A model generated the notes under the pieces. That model saw only the letters and a list, made by a program, of their open reading frames with translations. It ran no database searches and was not told the origin of the DNA. A stretch of DNA of 64,000 nucleotides from Poronia punctata. Taxonomy: Eukaryota > Ascomycota > Sordariomycetes > Xylariales > Xylariaceae. The DNA is taken from contig MU401483.1 of assembly GCA_022579005.1 (NCBI GenBank), positions 1 through 64,000 on the forward strand. Reading direction: 5' to 3'. The first letter of the stretch is position 1. Every line of letters starts with the position of its first letter. Shown piece after piece: positions 47,626 through 61,400 of the stretch. The translations under genes and the position numbers were made by a program.

Positions 47626-49754
47626 TCAAATTCTCCTAAGGGTATTTCCACTAGCACTACGTCTTGCCGCAGTCCGCTTCTTTTCCGATTCGGATGTCGT
47701 AGGTTGGTCCACTTTGTCCCTGCTCTTTTTCGTCTCTGGTACGAATGTGACTTCCTTATCCCCGACGACATCCCCACCTCTGGCTTTGACGGGACGGCCC
47801 GCCTTTTGAGTCCTAGAGCCGAATGCCTCATCTCGATCTTGCCTCTTGCCTGCTTGGCCCGAAGAGCTAACACGCATAACAACTGATTCGTCCCTTGGTC
47901 GCATCATATCCGCGTCTGAATCACTCTCATCACTGCTGCCGCCGTCCTCTTCGCTTTCCTCATCCGAGAAGGCCGTTGGTGGCACGAGGGATTTGCCGGT
48001 TTCGGGGTCGATCCGTGTGCTCGGATTGAGCGCCTTGAACTCTCCGCTCTTCTCGTCGATGCGGAACTCTTCGTCCTCGAAAATGCGGGTGAAACGTTCA
48101 TCGCCGAGGATGCCTGCATTGGTATCCACAACAGCCCGCTTCTCCTGGCGCTTGAGCAGCTTGTCAACCAGTCTCTGGTTGACCTTGACCTTCTTGTTGC
48201 CGCGAATGCGACTAGCCCTCTCTTTCTCAACCTTCTCTTTAACACGTCTAGCACGTTCCTCTTCAAAGGCAAACGGATTGGCAATCAGCCTGGCTTGCCC
48301 ATACAGCTTGGATGCTACGAAATAACCGTGCATGTACGGCCGGAGGAGGTTGGTCTTGCCAATCAGATGATCCATGCTCAGCGCCTTCAACTCTGGAAGG
48401 GTCAAGAACTTGTAGTTCTCGTAATTGTTGGTCGTGACTTCGCTCGCCATCTCTTCCGTCAAGGAGTCCAGATGGCCAGCCCAGCGGGGGGCGTTGCCCA
48501 ATTGCGGAATCAAGAACGCATGCATGGCCTGGCCCTCATTTGCTGTAAGCAGCATTCCGGTTCCTTTGACCCAGGTGGTGAAATTGATATCAACAATCGG
48601 CTCGATACTAGTCCAAGTTTGCCCTGAAGATTCCTCGTTGATCTTGATAAGTTGCTTATCGCTAGATAACAGTTTGCGCTCCGATGAAGTCGTGGTCATA
48701 TGTATGAGATTCTTTATCGGAAAGCCGCTACCGTGGTCTTTCTGCCAGAGAGGCGTAGGGCTCCGCATGTCGAACAGCTTTACGACACCGGTAGAACTGC
48801 CGGTGGCTATCGTGAGTCCGGAGTCATTGAAATCGAGCGCAGTGATCTCGCCGTCTTGTCCACCCAAGGTCGCGACCCGGGACCGAGAACGGGGATCCCA
48901 AAACTGTCAACATGTTTGTCAGAAAGAGTTCGAAGGTACGAATGGGGAAATAGGTATTACCTCGACGGAGCCGATAGACGTGCCGAATGCGAGCAGATTG
49001 TGAGTATTCTCGGCGGTGGCTATAGAATTGACGGCGGGGGCCCAAACTACGCGTGATATGAAGTTAGCATAAGGCACTATGGAGTGCTGCTAGGGCGTTG
49101 GCAGCACTGAGCTGGAATTTGTATCTAGGACCTGCTAGCGGGAATGGCGGGTTGGAAATACGTACTGCTTCCTTGGAGCCCAACTTCTGAGCCGCTATCG
49201 CTGCCTACATCCACTCGGTACGATTGCATGAATCGACCAGCCTCAAGGTTGAATCTGAATACCTCTCCATGACCATCCGGACCAAGACCTACAGAGCCAA
49301 CCAGAGCCTCGGTCGTTAGACGGTCGTAGACAAGATCTCGACCGTACCTCGGCAGCTTGACTGTCTCGTGAAGCCCTGCGGGGGTATGGAACTCGAGACG
49401 TCGATCGCTTTGGAGATGTAGGGATTTAGAGGCGTCGGTCGAAAGAAGAGAGAATTTGATGTTCAGACTCGTCGTGTGTCTGGCGTATGATAGTGAAAGG
49501 TGCGGCAAGTAGTGCACATGGATCTGTGGCTTGTAGGTTCCTGTTGAGACAATCCAATTGTCGTCCTCCGAGACCCTGACACATGCGCTGGCCTCTTCGA
49601 AGGAGAAATCTTGTAAGAGCTCTATGCGATTTTGGAATTCGGGATCTGCTTTCAAACTGCGCTTTCTTCTTCGGGCAAGCCAGTCAGGAAGCGGCCTTGC
49701 GGTATCAGCACCCGAGACGGTGTAGACCGGCACGTCGCCTTGTTGGACGTGCAT
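47626..49754 (-). CDS. ENP2: nucleolar WD40 protein Enp2/NOL10
   Basis: Nucleolar protein of the small-subunit processome, needed for 18S rRNA maturation. Model: complement(join(47626..48903, 48961..49046, 49166..49754)), 650 aa. Introns are 119 nt (TGCTAAC branch) and 57 nt; they rebuild VWAPAVNSIATAENTHNLLA and SIGSVEFWDPRSRSRVATLG. The N-terminal WD40 propeller covers residues about 1-390 (VPVYTVSGADTARPLPDWLA, CVRVSEDDNWIVSTGTYKPQ, DLVYDRLTTEALVGSVGLG, GLTIATGSSTGVVKLFDMRS). The middle holds the Enp2 signature (WAGHLDSLTEEM, NYKFLTLPELKALSMDHLIG, LLRPYMHGYFVASKLY) and the NUC153-type segment around RFTRIFEDEEFRIDEKSGEF. The C-terminus is acidic and then lysine/arginine-rich. It diverges from MED13. 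Confidence 0.94.
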
Positions 49755-51007
49755 GGTTGATCTCGGACCGTAAAAAAGAAACTACAGAGAAAAGACGGCC
49801 AAAGGGTTTGGCTCAAACTGCTTGAGCAGGCAGCAAGCAAATTATCGTCGCTCTGTCGCAACTAGTCAATCGCAAATAGCCAAACTGAAGGCGACGGGAG
49901 AGAAAATATAGCGGGGCGGTTAATCGATAACATCCACTACGCAAAGATGTCCAATTTAACTAGGTACATGTACGCGTAGACAGGGCACCCTTGACCAGAA
50001 TGCACACGTGTCAATGATGGTGTAGGTACTCAGTACAAATTTACAACGTATGATAAGCTCTAGGTCTACAGCTCCAGTGTGAACCTACAAATCCAGTAAC
50101 TACCCTGAACTACCTGATGTCCTTGTAAATGGTATTGTACTGATTTGTAGCTTTGTACAAAAAGGTGTAAATATCCAATACCAGTGGCAGTAGGACACAA
50201 CTTGGAAATACACATAGAGACAGAATAGATGTTCGAAACGCACTCGTATGCAAACTTCTTCTATGTGAGTACCATAATTAATACTATCGAGCATAGCCGC
50301 ATAAATAGACTAACCTAGAGGATGTAAGTATCTACTACCTACTTCAGCTAGATAGGAATGTAGTAGGCGTGATAGGCTCTATTCTCTACGAGTACGAGCT
50401 TGAGAGCAAGTAGGTACGAGTAGGTATTCCTCTAGCTCGGTAAAGTCATCTAATTTGTATCAAGATGGACACGATGGAGACCCCTAAAGTAGTTTGATAG
50501 TGCAGCAAACTCCTGATTGGTTGGATCACCAACCAACGCGATGTCCCAAACGATCTACCGGACTGTATCGTTGCCGATTGAGTAACTGATCTAGATAGCA
50601 TTTCCATTCCGTTCGCGAGGCTGACCAAAGCTGGCCTCCCTTAATAAATCTGGATCCTTTAGCTCGGGTCTTCAGCTTCCCCTCCATCCGGTCTGAAGCG
50701 AGTAATCGTAAACGTCGTTTGTATCTCATGTGTCGAATTTTTCAGTCGCACCGCTAGCCCGCCTGCTCCTATCCCGCCACCGCCGCCGCCGCCGTTGTTG
50801 TGATATTAGACCAGCGGTTATTACCTACTCAGCGATAGACATGGAGTCTAGCGCGTGCTGGCGACGTACAACCTCGAGAACTTTAGACTCCAACGGAACT
50901 GGCTCCAATAGCCTCTGTTACCTTCGCTAGTCGTTGGACAACTCTGTCGAGTTGTACCACGGCCGCAAAAGGCCACTGACCAGACGTTGCCGATTCCGAG
51001 ATACGAT
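49755..51007. other. divergent intergenic, ENP2 and MED13 promoters
   Basis: About 1.25 kb between divergent genes. An ATG at 50841 opens a 30-codon upstream frame before the MED13 start and could act as an uORF if the MED13 leader extends that far. No other feature is supported. Confidence 0.45.
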
Positions 51008-54000
51008 ATGGACACTGGCGATTATGAGACTAACACCCTGTTAATTGTGCGTCGCACCACCTATTCCCTGCCCTCCTATGCCTGCTGGCTGCTTCCAGAT
51101 GGATATTGACTGACTTGCTTTCTCGGACACCCCAGAATAACATAGCTTCCGTCAGCTTTGCCTTTTATGAACCCACCGCCCCGTCGTCGACGCTATTCGG
51201 CTCCAGCGCCAACGCCAGCGCCAGCGCCAGCGAGATCGAGTCCTCCCTTCGCAAAGATGGCTATCTTGTTGCCGTCGATGCTAACCGAAGGGGGTTCTGG
51301 TGCTTTCGCCTGGTGGTAAAGGACAGTATTTCAGCCGAAACGGCTAACGGGCCGACCTTTGAGAGGAATACCGAAATCGCTGGTTCCGTAATCACAATCA
51401 GCGAAGAGGGCGCATTTGAACCTGCGGTGCTAGTCAAGCATCGAACCTATGCGCCCAACACAGCGAATACCCCTAGTAGTTCATCCTCGAGTGCCACTTC
51501 AGCTTTTGACGGGGCCCTTCGCAGTTCCCAGTCTGCGACGACGCCGTCCCTGGCAGCCTTCCCAAACGAACAGGAGAAGCCGCTCGATCCGAAGCTAAGG
51601 CCTCCCGAGCCAAAGCCGAGCCATGCGACCCCTGTTCGCGATATCTACGAACATCTCCTCTCGGCTGCCTATTCCACCATCAGCTCATGCTTTTGTATCA
51701 GAACAGGCGCGTTGCCTCTAAACTCTCGAACGCTACTTTTGCCCTCCACCAACCCAGGCAGGAACGGCGGTTGGCCGCCAGTCCTCGCTTCGCTACGAAT
51801 ATATCTCACTACGACTGGAAATCTTGTAGTGAGCATCAGCCATTCGTTTGCGCATAGTCTCCTCGCGTTATCCGACAACGTCGGAACCCAGCTGCCTCTG
51901 GTCGGGATCACTGTTTTAGCTGCCCCATTGGGCATGCTTGCGACCTGCGAGCCATATCTACTACCTGATGCAGTCACAAGAGAAGGGAGCCTAGGCCATT
52001 CCCCAGATGCCCAACTTCTCCGACTGAGATCCGAGAGAGACGAGGCCTCTGGTCCATGGAAGACGATATGCTCGAAGCTGCTTCAGTCTCGAGCACTTTC
52101 TCTGCCTACAAAAGCTGCACATAGATGTGTCCCTCTTAAGCGTTTACGTCGGAAATTAATTGACCAAGGGAGCGACGGGAAGCGGACACCAATGGCGGGC
52201 TCGACTCCTAGCATTGTCTGGCCTGCAGGTTTATGTTTCTGCAAAGCGATGTCCAATTTAACTATTAAAGATGACGCGGGCGATGCGCACCAATTGCCGG
52301 AGACCTCTTTCGACCCTCTCGCTGCTGCAAAACTTTGGTTCTCCACAGCCACCGATCGGGAAGCATTGATAACCCGCAAAACGAAAGAAAGAGAAGCGGC
52401 AGCAGTGCAAGAAGCCAATCTCCCAGAAGGACACGCTCGAACTTCTAATGGGCTATCTCCCCTTACCTTGCACCGGCCAGGCGCGCCCACGGGCGGGATG
52501 TACCCGACCCCGCCCGACGTCGTCCATGGTGCCGCTATAGTAGCGCCATCGTATGGCGGAAAGGCTACAAGTCCTAATGTAAACCTCCAGCTCCCAAATG
52601 GGGCGGAAGTCGAGATGACATCCAATGGCCCGACAGGTGGCCAAGGCGAGAATTGGATAAGCACGGATGTGAAGAGGGAGCGGGAGCGAGACCGGATAGC
52701 CACGTCGTTTGAATCGGAAAATCTATTTGGTGAATTGGGGCCTGATATGTTTGGGGACAACGATATCACCGAAGCAGACTTTAATTTCTTTGATGAACAA
52801 CCAGACGGCAGCATCGATCTGGCCTCACTAGACTTGACCGTTGCCAATCCCAGCCTGGTTGCCAGCCTGGGGGGCGGTCTGGGAGGTGGTCTGGGAGGTG
52901 GTCTGGGAGGTGGTCTGGGCCATGGCCAAATTCCTCATAGCAAGCCAGAGTCTTCCCAGGCACCGGCAAATAATCATGCACCGACATTCGCGAAACCAGA
53001 GCTGCCGCACGCCCGTAGCTCCCTGGTGGATGAAACGCGCCGTCAGACTGGCTACGAAACGAGCCAAAGCAATAGCACTGGGAACAAACGAGCGAGCAGC
53101 CCTTTCAACCCGGACACGGTGTACAAAAGAATAAGGGCCTCCCTTACTAACAGCGCGGCTGTGCGACAAAACTCACGGGTGTACGGTGGTCACCATGGCC
53201 ACATATTCGACAAAGTCGACTTTGGACCTGGGCTCTCGGCCGTGAACAGCAAATACGAAGGGAGTGGACGATTCGATTTCTCCATGGACCCGCCCAAGGG
53301 GATCAAGGCTGCGAGCATCGAGGAGCCACCCACGACCGACTATCTTCGGCGACATGGCAAAGGTCGTAAGAACCTGAAAGACCTCCCAACAGCATACGGG
53401 GAGCTCTTTGCTCGCATGCAGGCACAACCGAATCCGGGTTCGACTCGTGGCAGCCCCCAACATGCGGAAGGGTGTCATTCGGATGCGGAAGATGCGAGCG
53501 TTGCCTCGGATCAAGACGATTCAAGCTATGATAGCGACGACGCTCCGTCGCCGGTGAAGTCCTCTGGCATGCGGCGACGCCGCGGTGATGACGACGGCGA
53601 CTCGCTTGCTACGTCGTTCAGGGAGTTGGACACGGTGGATGTCGGAAGTCCGCACATGCCTGTTGAACTGTTTAGAAACACAAAACTGGAGCTTGACATT
53701 CCCTTGGCGAGGTATTTCGCGGACCCAGAACCTGCTCTGGTCCAGTACTCTTTGCCCGATGAGCAGTTCATCATGGCTGCGCAGATTTTGACGGATCAGG
53801 TGACCACCAGCACAGTTCTTTCCGACGATGCGATCGAATCCACCCTCCAATCCACGACGGATAGACGTCGGCACCTCTCCCATACCGCTCGTAACTCGTT
53901 GAAGGAGCTTCAGGACGGGCTCCTTGCCCATTTCCATCTGACCACGGGCCATCAACTCCGCTCCTTTGCGGCAGTTCAGGATGTCCCGCTCTTGGGTCAA

Positions 54001-55677
54001 CCCAGTCGGTTGCCGCCGAGGCCGCCAGGTGCAGAGCAGATCAGGCTAAGTAATTTATTCCAGATACCCCCACCTCGCTTTGAGATGCGGCGGTACGAGT
54101 CTAGACTATCGGTCCTTCCGTCGGCCACCTCCTTTTGGGAGAGCTTGGGTCTCGGCCCGACCCATGGTGCCAAAGACATCAGGGCACTATGCATTTATCC
54201 AAACCACGAGGGTCTGTCGGACAGCATGGCCGTCTTCATGGATAAGATGCGGAGCGTGTACGAATCTTTGAAACTAGGCTCTTTCGGGAGGCTGTCTTCG
54301 TCATCAGGCGACGGAGACGGGTTGTTTCCTTTCGACATGGAGAAGGACGCTGCTTCGTTTGGTAGATCATTGTCTCTCTTTGGGCCTTCGTTGCAAAACT
54401 GCGCGTCCGCCGTTTGCAAAGCTCTCTCCGCTGTTTCGGAAGAACGGCTAAACTTGGTCCTCTTCTTCGTCTATACGCCGGATGTGGCAGGATCCATCGT
54501 CGAGTGTTGTGCCGCCTTTAACGACATATTCGAGGGCTACAGGCGGGCCCTAACGAACAAGAGGCTACCGATATCTAACGAGATGGCTCTACAGTTGGTA
54601 CCGCAGAGCCTTGTGGCGTCTTCTAGGTCGATCCCCATGCCGTCGCCGACGGACCTCTCTAAGCTGGCAATCGAAGTCTATGATCGATGCACGCTCTTTG
54701 GGGGCGCGATGCCCTCGGCGGCAGTTGTGCTTGAGCAGATTCCTCCTAGGTTGATCGATTTCAAGCTGAGCCCAATGCCGTCGGCGTCGGTAATACATGA
54801 GAATACCTGTCTGCATATTGGCTACGCACAAAGTATAGATGAACGGTGGGTTACGGCCGCCTGGACGGACAATACCGGTAACCAACAGATGACAACGTCA
54901 TACTGCCTCGGGAGAAAGGGCAAGGCGATTGTGACACCCCTGGCAGACGTGATTCGCGAGATCTGGGCGACCACTCGTGATCTCATCTCCACTTGGAAGG
55001 TCCACTGGCGTATCATCGTGGCCAAGTCTGGAGTGATGGAACCCAACGAAGTGGAATTGTGGTCTGGACTAGCCCAAGCAGACCCGTCGAGATCTTCAAT
55101 CAACTTGACGGTGATCACGGTCGACACCGATCCATCCCTACAGTTGCTCTCGCCACCGGCCAAGATCTCAACCAGCGCTACCGCCATCTTCTACTCAACG
55201 CCCGCCTCAACCCCACAAGGTGCGGTGGTGTCGCCAGAACAGAGCAGCAATGCTGCGACCCCATTCCGCGACAACGCGAGTGGGCAGGCGTCCAGCGGCG
55301 ACAATAATGCCACCGAGTCGGATACCGACACCACCCTTACCGACATAACCGACCATGCCTGGGGAGTCGTGTTATCTCATAGATTACATATTTCTACCTC
55401 ATTAACCGATCCGACGGCGGCCCTCATCAGCGGTTACCTATTAAAACGCGGAGGTTCACGGATCGAGGACCCGCCCGTCCTCATGGAAGTAAACATTATT
55501 TATAACGAGGGCAACCCTAGAGCTTACGAACCGCTCTTGAGAGAAATGCTCACATATTATCGCGGCCTGGGCACATTAGCCCGCGTCAGAGGCATGGTGG
55601 ACAAGGATACCGACGTCCGGCCCTGGCATATCGCCGCCGCCGAGAAAGGCGTTAGAGCGCTGTATACGTTGATGTGA
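51008..55677 (+). CDS. MED13: Mediator subunit 13 (Ssn2/Med13)
   Basis: Part of the dissociable CDK8 kinase module of Mediator, linking the kinase to core Mediator and repressing RNA polymerase II transcription; nuclear. Model: join(51008..51046, 51136..55677), 1526 aa. The 13-codon first exon MDTGDYETNTLLI joins NNIASVSFAFYEPTAPSST across an 89-nt intron (GTGCGT donor, CTGAC branch, CCCCAG). The N-terminal Med13 domain covers about the first 400 residues (VAVDANRRGFWCFRLV, LPDAVTREGS). A long disordered middle holds four GGGL repeats near residue 590. The C-terminal Med13 (PIWI-like/MID) region runs from about residue 980 (SFWESLGLGPTHGAKDIRAL, CTLFGGAMPSAAVVLEQIPP, CLHIGYAQSIDERWVTAAWT) to the conserved end NIIYNEGNPRAYEPLLREML and VRPWHIAAAEKGVRALYTLM. 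Length fits filamentous fungal Med13. Confidence 0.94.
52870..52919 (+). repeat. 12-bp coding minisatellite encoding GGGL
   Basis: Four tandem copies of a 12-bp unit (GGAGGTGGTCTG and variants) in the disordered part of MED13 encode (Gly-Gly-Gly-Leu)4. In-frame unit length, so copy changes would be tolerated. Confidence 0.9.
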
Positions 55678-56111
55678 TCGAAACATGCCCAACTTTTCCC
55701 GTTTATTACTTTTTTTGTCGTCCGTTGCTTTTTTGTTTGGTGGAGCGGGTGTGTACTGTGTGAATCTTGTGCATGGCGTGGCATAGGTATGGATCGGAAT
55801 AGAGAATATAGCATAACGAGACCTTGACTATTTTTCAATTTTGGTGTCCCAGACATATATCCTCGGACTAATCACCATGATTACAATACCCACCCAGGAC
55901 CCAAATCCAATACCTATGGTGTGCCTAATCATCTTTATAAGATCAGACAGTTCTGAATGTTCGTTGGGGCGTCTCCGTCAACCGTAGCTTAGAAACCACC
56001 ACCAACCACAACAATTTCGACCTTGCACATCCCGATAGTCCTTACAAATTCACCTTGGATTTCTTTCCTCGCTTGCATCTAGTAACCCACAGACGAATAC
56101 AACTCAGACCC
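55678..56111. other. convergent intergenic, MED13 and MTAP 3' ends
   Basis: AT-rich spacer holding the two 3' UTRs. No ORF is supported apart from antisense shadows of the flanking genes. Confidence 0.5.
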
Positions 56112-57231
56112 TCACCCTTCCAAGAACCCAGGGAACAAAAACTGCGCTTTCCGCAAAGCCTCCGGGTTCCGGCCCGCGGGCTTCGTACAGAAAGCAACGG
56201 CACCGACAGACGCGCCTTCGAGATGTTTAGCAGAGACGAGATCTTCGTGTTCCGGCTTCGCAAGCTCGTCCAACACGGCGCCGACGAGACGACGGGCGTT
56301 CTCGGCATTACCACCCATGCGGGCCATGACCATGGCAACGTCAACGTCTCCCTCGTCCTCGCGCCAGCAATCGTAGTCGGTCGCCATGCAGATTACCTGA
56401 AAGGCGAGCTCGGCCTCGCGCGCGAGTTTGGCTTCCGGTAGGAGGGACATGCTGATTACGGTGCCGCCCCAGGATCGGTACATGTGGGATTCGGCGCGGG
56501 TGGAGAATTGGGGTCCCTCTGTTTGTCGTTGTCTGTCAGTCGGTTCTCGTTCCCCCTTAGCAAGGTAACTCACCAATGCAGATAGCCGTTCCCTTGGGAT
56601 GCAAGACCACCCCATCACCCTCCATAGCCTTGGCGCACTTCCTTACAACCTGAGCAATCTTCTCATCATAAGGATCGGCAAAGGGAACATGTCCAACAAG
56701 TCCGTCCTCGAAAAACGTAAAAGGTCGATTTCCCTTGGTGCGATCGATGACTTGATCAGGCACGACGAAATCCATCGGCTTGATCTCCTCCTGCAGGGAC
56801 CCGACGGCCGAGAAGCTGACGACGCTGCGCACGCCAATGGATCGCAGCGCGGCAATGTTGGCGCGGGCGGGGATCTCGTGAGGCGCGAACTGGTGGTGTT
56901 CGCCGTGGCGGGCTAGAAAGGCCACGGGCACGCCGTTATGTTCGAGGATCGTGATGGGAGAGGACGGATAGCCCCATGGTGTCGAGGGGTTCACGCGCGC
57001 GATGGGGGTGAAGCCGTCGATTTTGTAGAGGCCTGTTCCGCCGATGACTGCGATTCTGACCGGTCCTGTTGGTAAGGTGTTAGTGAGTGCAGCATCGCGT
57101 TTGCTTTTATTAATTCGTTATGAGACGAGACAATCATGTAAGCTAACAAGGGGAAGATCAAAGCAAAAAGACATGGCTATTGTTAGGACTTGGAAAAACG
57201 CACGGTCAAATGTTTGGGGAAGATCTGCCAT
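56112..57231 (-). CDS. MTAP: S-methyl-5'-thioadenosine phosphorylase
   Basis: Phosphorolyses methylthioadenosine, a by-product of polyamine synthesis, to adenine and 5-methylthioribose 1-phosphate, the first step of methionine salvage. Model: complement(join(56112..56518, 56574..57065, 57204..57231)), 308 aa. The first exon MADLPQTFD (28 nt) joins RPVRIAVIGGTGLYKIDGF across a 138-nt intron; a 55-nt intron restores GTAICIEGPQFSTRAESHMY. Family landmarks: phosphate-binding GGTGLY, VAFLARHGEHHQFAPHEIPA, FSAVGSLQEEIKPMDFVVPD, EGPQFSTRAES and the C-terminal WREDEGDVDVAMVMARMGGN. All are intact and length is normal. Metabolically it relates to the spermidine-synthase-like gene about 30 kb away, but the two are not clustered. 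Confidence 0.95.
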
Positions 57232-58455
57232 TGTTGTTGATTCGATTCCTACTTTGTATATATAATAAAATCACACAATTGATTTATCTTCGAGTTTCAA
57301 TTGTAGTCTATAAGCCTATAAGCAATTATTTATCCTCGTGTTTATTTCTGTCTGACAAGGGGAATTAAAAAAAAGTTGATGTACGAGTAGCACGCTGATA
57401 TGCCCCTCCATTGCGATATTCTTTACCTTTGCCGATGAACCCCTCCTCGATGTACCTCTGTACAATGTCAGCGGTGGTAGGTACTTCTTATCAACGCCCT
57501 GTCTCATGTTGATAGACCCCTCGATGGTAGGGAGCTGCAACCGCCTGTGAAAGGAGGGTGGAGAATGTAGTTGTGATGTATTTTTACATATACTCATATT
57601 GTTTGACTGATGATCCTATTAGAGTATACAATAGTTTCTACCCTGATGAAATTTTTAGCAAACTCATCTCATATGTCATCACTTAAATACATGTACTCTG
57701 TTGCTCAGTAATTATAGACTTGTAGGAATCTTGAAAGCACTCTTGTCATCTTACCATGGCTTAGGTTGTTTTTGAAAGACCAGGCGTTAAACAAGCTGAA
57801 GAAGAAGCTTTACCTGTTACCTGCTGCTTCCTACTCAAAATATAATAATCCTTATTAGTTACCTGCCTCCTACCATCTTCAATCAAGCTGTTCCTTCCAA
57901 CTGTCTGGTTTGCGTGCTGTTGCAGTGAGCAGCCACTTGATGCCGGAATTATTTTGTATGGCATATGTGCATATTATCATTAATCTATTCGTTTAACCGG
58001 TGCTTCGTAATGAGATAAACTGCAGGTGCATTGCGAAAATTGGTCCACTTGCGTACCACTGACCCGATCTTCTGGCATCTCAATGTAATTTTCTTTCAAC
58101 GACAGGTTACTGTAATACCTTTGCGCATTTCGGCTTGGCTCGATATTTTTACGGTAAAAAATTGTACTTTTTCTTGTCCGACTATCACTGTTAAGGCCCC
58201 CGACGCAGCGGTAGTCACCTTCTCCAGGGCTTCGTTTCTCCCTAACTTTTAAGCTCGGAACCCCGCCAAACGGAAATCGATTCAACGGCTCAGGTGTGAA
58301 GGTGCTTGGTGGGACCGGTCTTTTCCCAGCTATTTATATCCCCCGTCCGTGTTCAAGGCGAATACGTGGACCGGACAGTACCTGCATGCTCAATTTCCAG
58401 GACTGTGCAGATAACTAGGTCATCTGGCGGGCATCGGGTCTGGCCATTTCCAGCC
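57232..58455. other. divergent intergenic, MTAP and ataxin-10 promoters
   Basis: About 1.2 kb with no supported gene. AT-rich near MTAP and GC-richer from 58190 on. Minus-strand frames 57761-57964 and 57980-58285 lack ATG context or domains. The in-frame region 58306-58455 ahead of the ataxin-10 start is probably 5' leader. Confidence 0.5.
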
Positions 58456-61400
58456 ATGGCGTCTCCTGTGAGGCTAGACACCGACCCGAGCCATCAATGG
58501 AGGGAGAGCCCCATCGAGGAGCGGTCCTTTGCCGCAACACTCATCACCCTCGAGGGCCATTACATGCAGGCTCCTCCGCTAGGTGCTCAGAATTTCGCCC
58601 GGACCATGGGCATGATATCTAAGACGCTTGAGAAAACGCATACCTACAAGGATGTCAGGTAGGCAACTCGGAGACTCGGACTGTCTGGTCGGGCGTCAAC
58701 CTCGAGCTTGCTGACCCACAACGGTTGTAGGGAGATGCTTTCAGTCAATATCGGTGTCTGGATATGGTTGCGTAGGGCTATATCGGCTGCAATATGTGAC
58801 CTCAACGAGAAATCGCTGGGTGTGCGATCGGAACCTTTTGTGGCCACTAGGTTCATCGACATCACCACACCAGAAGTCACTGCTCTCATCGTTAAGAACT
58901 ACATAGCACTCAAGGAGGCCCTGCAGATGCTTAACAAGTTGATGCATATTGCCCGTAACCTCCTTGTCACCACGAACCCCGAGATCCCGCAGAATCTATC
59001 TGCCGCCGTCAACTTCGACCACGAGGTCATCGAGGCTATATGTCTTTGTGTTAATGTATTAAGCAAAGGCATCGACGGTGAGATGCCCGAGGACGATGCG
59101 TCGAGGGTGAAACTTAACGAAATAACCGAGCTCTGTAAGTCGACCCCTCCCGCCGACTTTCCCCTGAGCTCGTTCGAGCTTCTCTAGACCTTGGATCTCA
59201 TTCGATTGGTCACAGATAAAAAGGTGCTTGTCACATCATTGCAGCAAGCACACAATTGGATTGCGAAAAACGATCGAAACAAGATGGCGTTTTGGTACAG
59301 AGTGTTCATAGAGTCGCCAGATGTCGAGTCGAATCCAGAACCGGACGACAGATACGACATGGTAGGCTCGGTTCCGTCTCCACGGTGCATGCATTTGCAG
59401 GAAGAAGTGTGCAACTGGATCAAGCGAAACACAGTCATGTGCAAACCAGCCGCGGCCATTTGTCAGAAGTTCTTCGAGGCGAAGGAAAGGGATAAAAAGA
59501 AGCCAGATCAGTGGTTCCCCTACGAGAATACTAGCGCATTCGTCTACGCCAATCCCGACGCTTCTAACGACGGCCCATCGACCTGGGATCCTGACGAGAA
59601 GGACAAGTTCTCGCAAGACCGCAAATATGGACGAGTGTCTCATGAGCTGGATGAATGGTGGAGGCAGGCTCGTCTTCCCAATTCGATGGACATGGACAAC
59701 CCACAGTTCCCCGCAAATTTCCTCAATGACCACATAAGACAATGTGAAGAATCGCTCATGTCGCGCTACGCACCAGCGGAATCGCTTGCCGGAGCTAGTG
59801 CCGACGGCAGCGAACACCACGCCGACGAGGCTCCCATCCAGGACTGGCAGGGACAACCACAGCAAGAGACGGCCCATTATGCCACAGACTACGACGAGTA
59901 TGACGAAGAAGCAGACGACGACGATTCATATGGAGAAGGTCCGATGACTGGTTTACTTACGGAGATACCTAACATTCTAGATCCCAAGCAGATCGAGGCT
60001 TTACATATGATCATCAAGTCATGCATCCTCGACTCGGCAGGTTCGGGACCCACTCGGCAGGGTGAAAGTCTGCAACAGGCCCGGTGCCGTATAATGCTGG
60101 CGACGGAATGCGGCAGGAATCTTCTCAGGGAGATGCTGGTGTTCATCGCCGTCTGGGAGAAGGAGGACCAGTCGCTTATCTTCCAAATTAGTGGTCAGAT
60201 CGTACTGGCGCTTCATGAGAGCTGCCTCGTTCACCACGCTTGGGAGGCGGTCCGAAGCCCGAAAGATATCATGTCGCCAGCTCAGACGGTTCTGTTGCGC
60301 TTGATCACCCATCTAGTGCGTACTGTGCTCCACCCGTCGGATACGTACGATCCAAGCCCAGCCCCGGTGAGCCAACCTGAGACGCGCCTGGCCGACCCCG
60401 ATTTCCGGCTGAACCGCATGCTACATTATTTCTATACCATCTTCCGCAACCGGGTCGCACCAGAGTGTATTGCTCTTATGCGAATCCAGGGCCAAGTCCG
60501 TGCTGGTACCATTGATCCAGCCGACTTCCCCGTTGACAATTGGGATCTTGAACGCGCTAAGGATGGGCTCATGCAATTCCTCGATTTTCTTCTAACCGTT
60601 GCGGATATCCACGTCCTGAGACAGCATCTCATCGACTATGACGCGGTATATGACTTGATCAAGCTTCTCGAGGGCCTCGATGTCGCCGTGGAGAGGGCGC
60701 CGTTTCCTATTGCGCGCCGTAACGATGTCCCGCTGATGGCCCCACATACCATGTCCAACCCACAACCATCGTCGTCTGGCGATCCGCCGCCGCCTCCTCC
60801 ACCTCCGCCTCCACCGCTGGCCGATCCACCCCACGAATTCCCCTGGCCCGGTATCAAAGGCCAGGTGCTATCTATCCTCGCTGCCCTCCTTCAACCGCCC
60901 CCTGGCAGGCATTCTCCAGGAAACCCGACGGTACAGCTACAGATTGTCAAGCACAACGGTATAGTAGCGCTACTAAACTGTTGCTTGTACGATGACAACA
61001 ATCGTTTCTGCCGGGAACGTACGCAGTTGTGCCTGAAGTGGCTTATGGACGGATCCCCCGATGCGGCAGCATTTTTGCAAAATCTAATCAGCGCCAACCA
61101 GGCCCAGCATTTGAACCAAGTACAGAGAACCCCATCTGGAAGCGGAACCGTTAACAGGCAACAAGCCGGGGCCGGTATGCAGCCTGTACAGACTATACGC
61201 GTCGACGGTATACCCACCGCGGTTCAGATCCGTAGCGCTAGTGCGCCGGCCGCTACCGAGGGCGTTATCCCGCCGATAAACGCCATGGCTCCCTCTAGAA
61301 GTCCTACCCACTCCCCGGTCTCTGTCAAGAATGGGACGAATGGTTTCAACGGGGACAGTGGGAATAACGGGATCCGTGGGCACGACGCTGGGAACGGAGA

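Noticed and set aside
50853..50914. Protein-like reading VLATYNLENFRLQRNWLQ upstream of MED13
   Set aside because: It stops immediately, has no donor site, and the true MED13 start (MDTGDYETNTLLI) is found at 51008.
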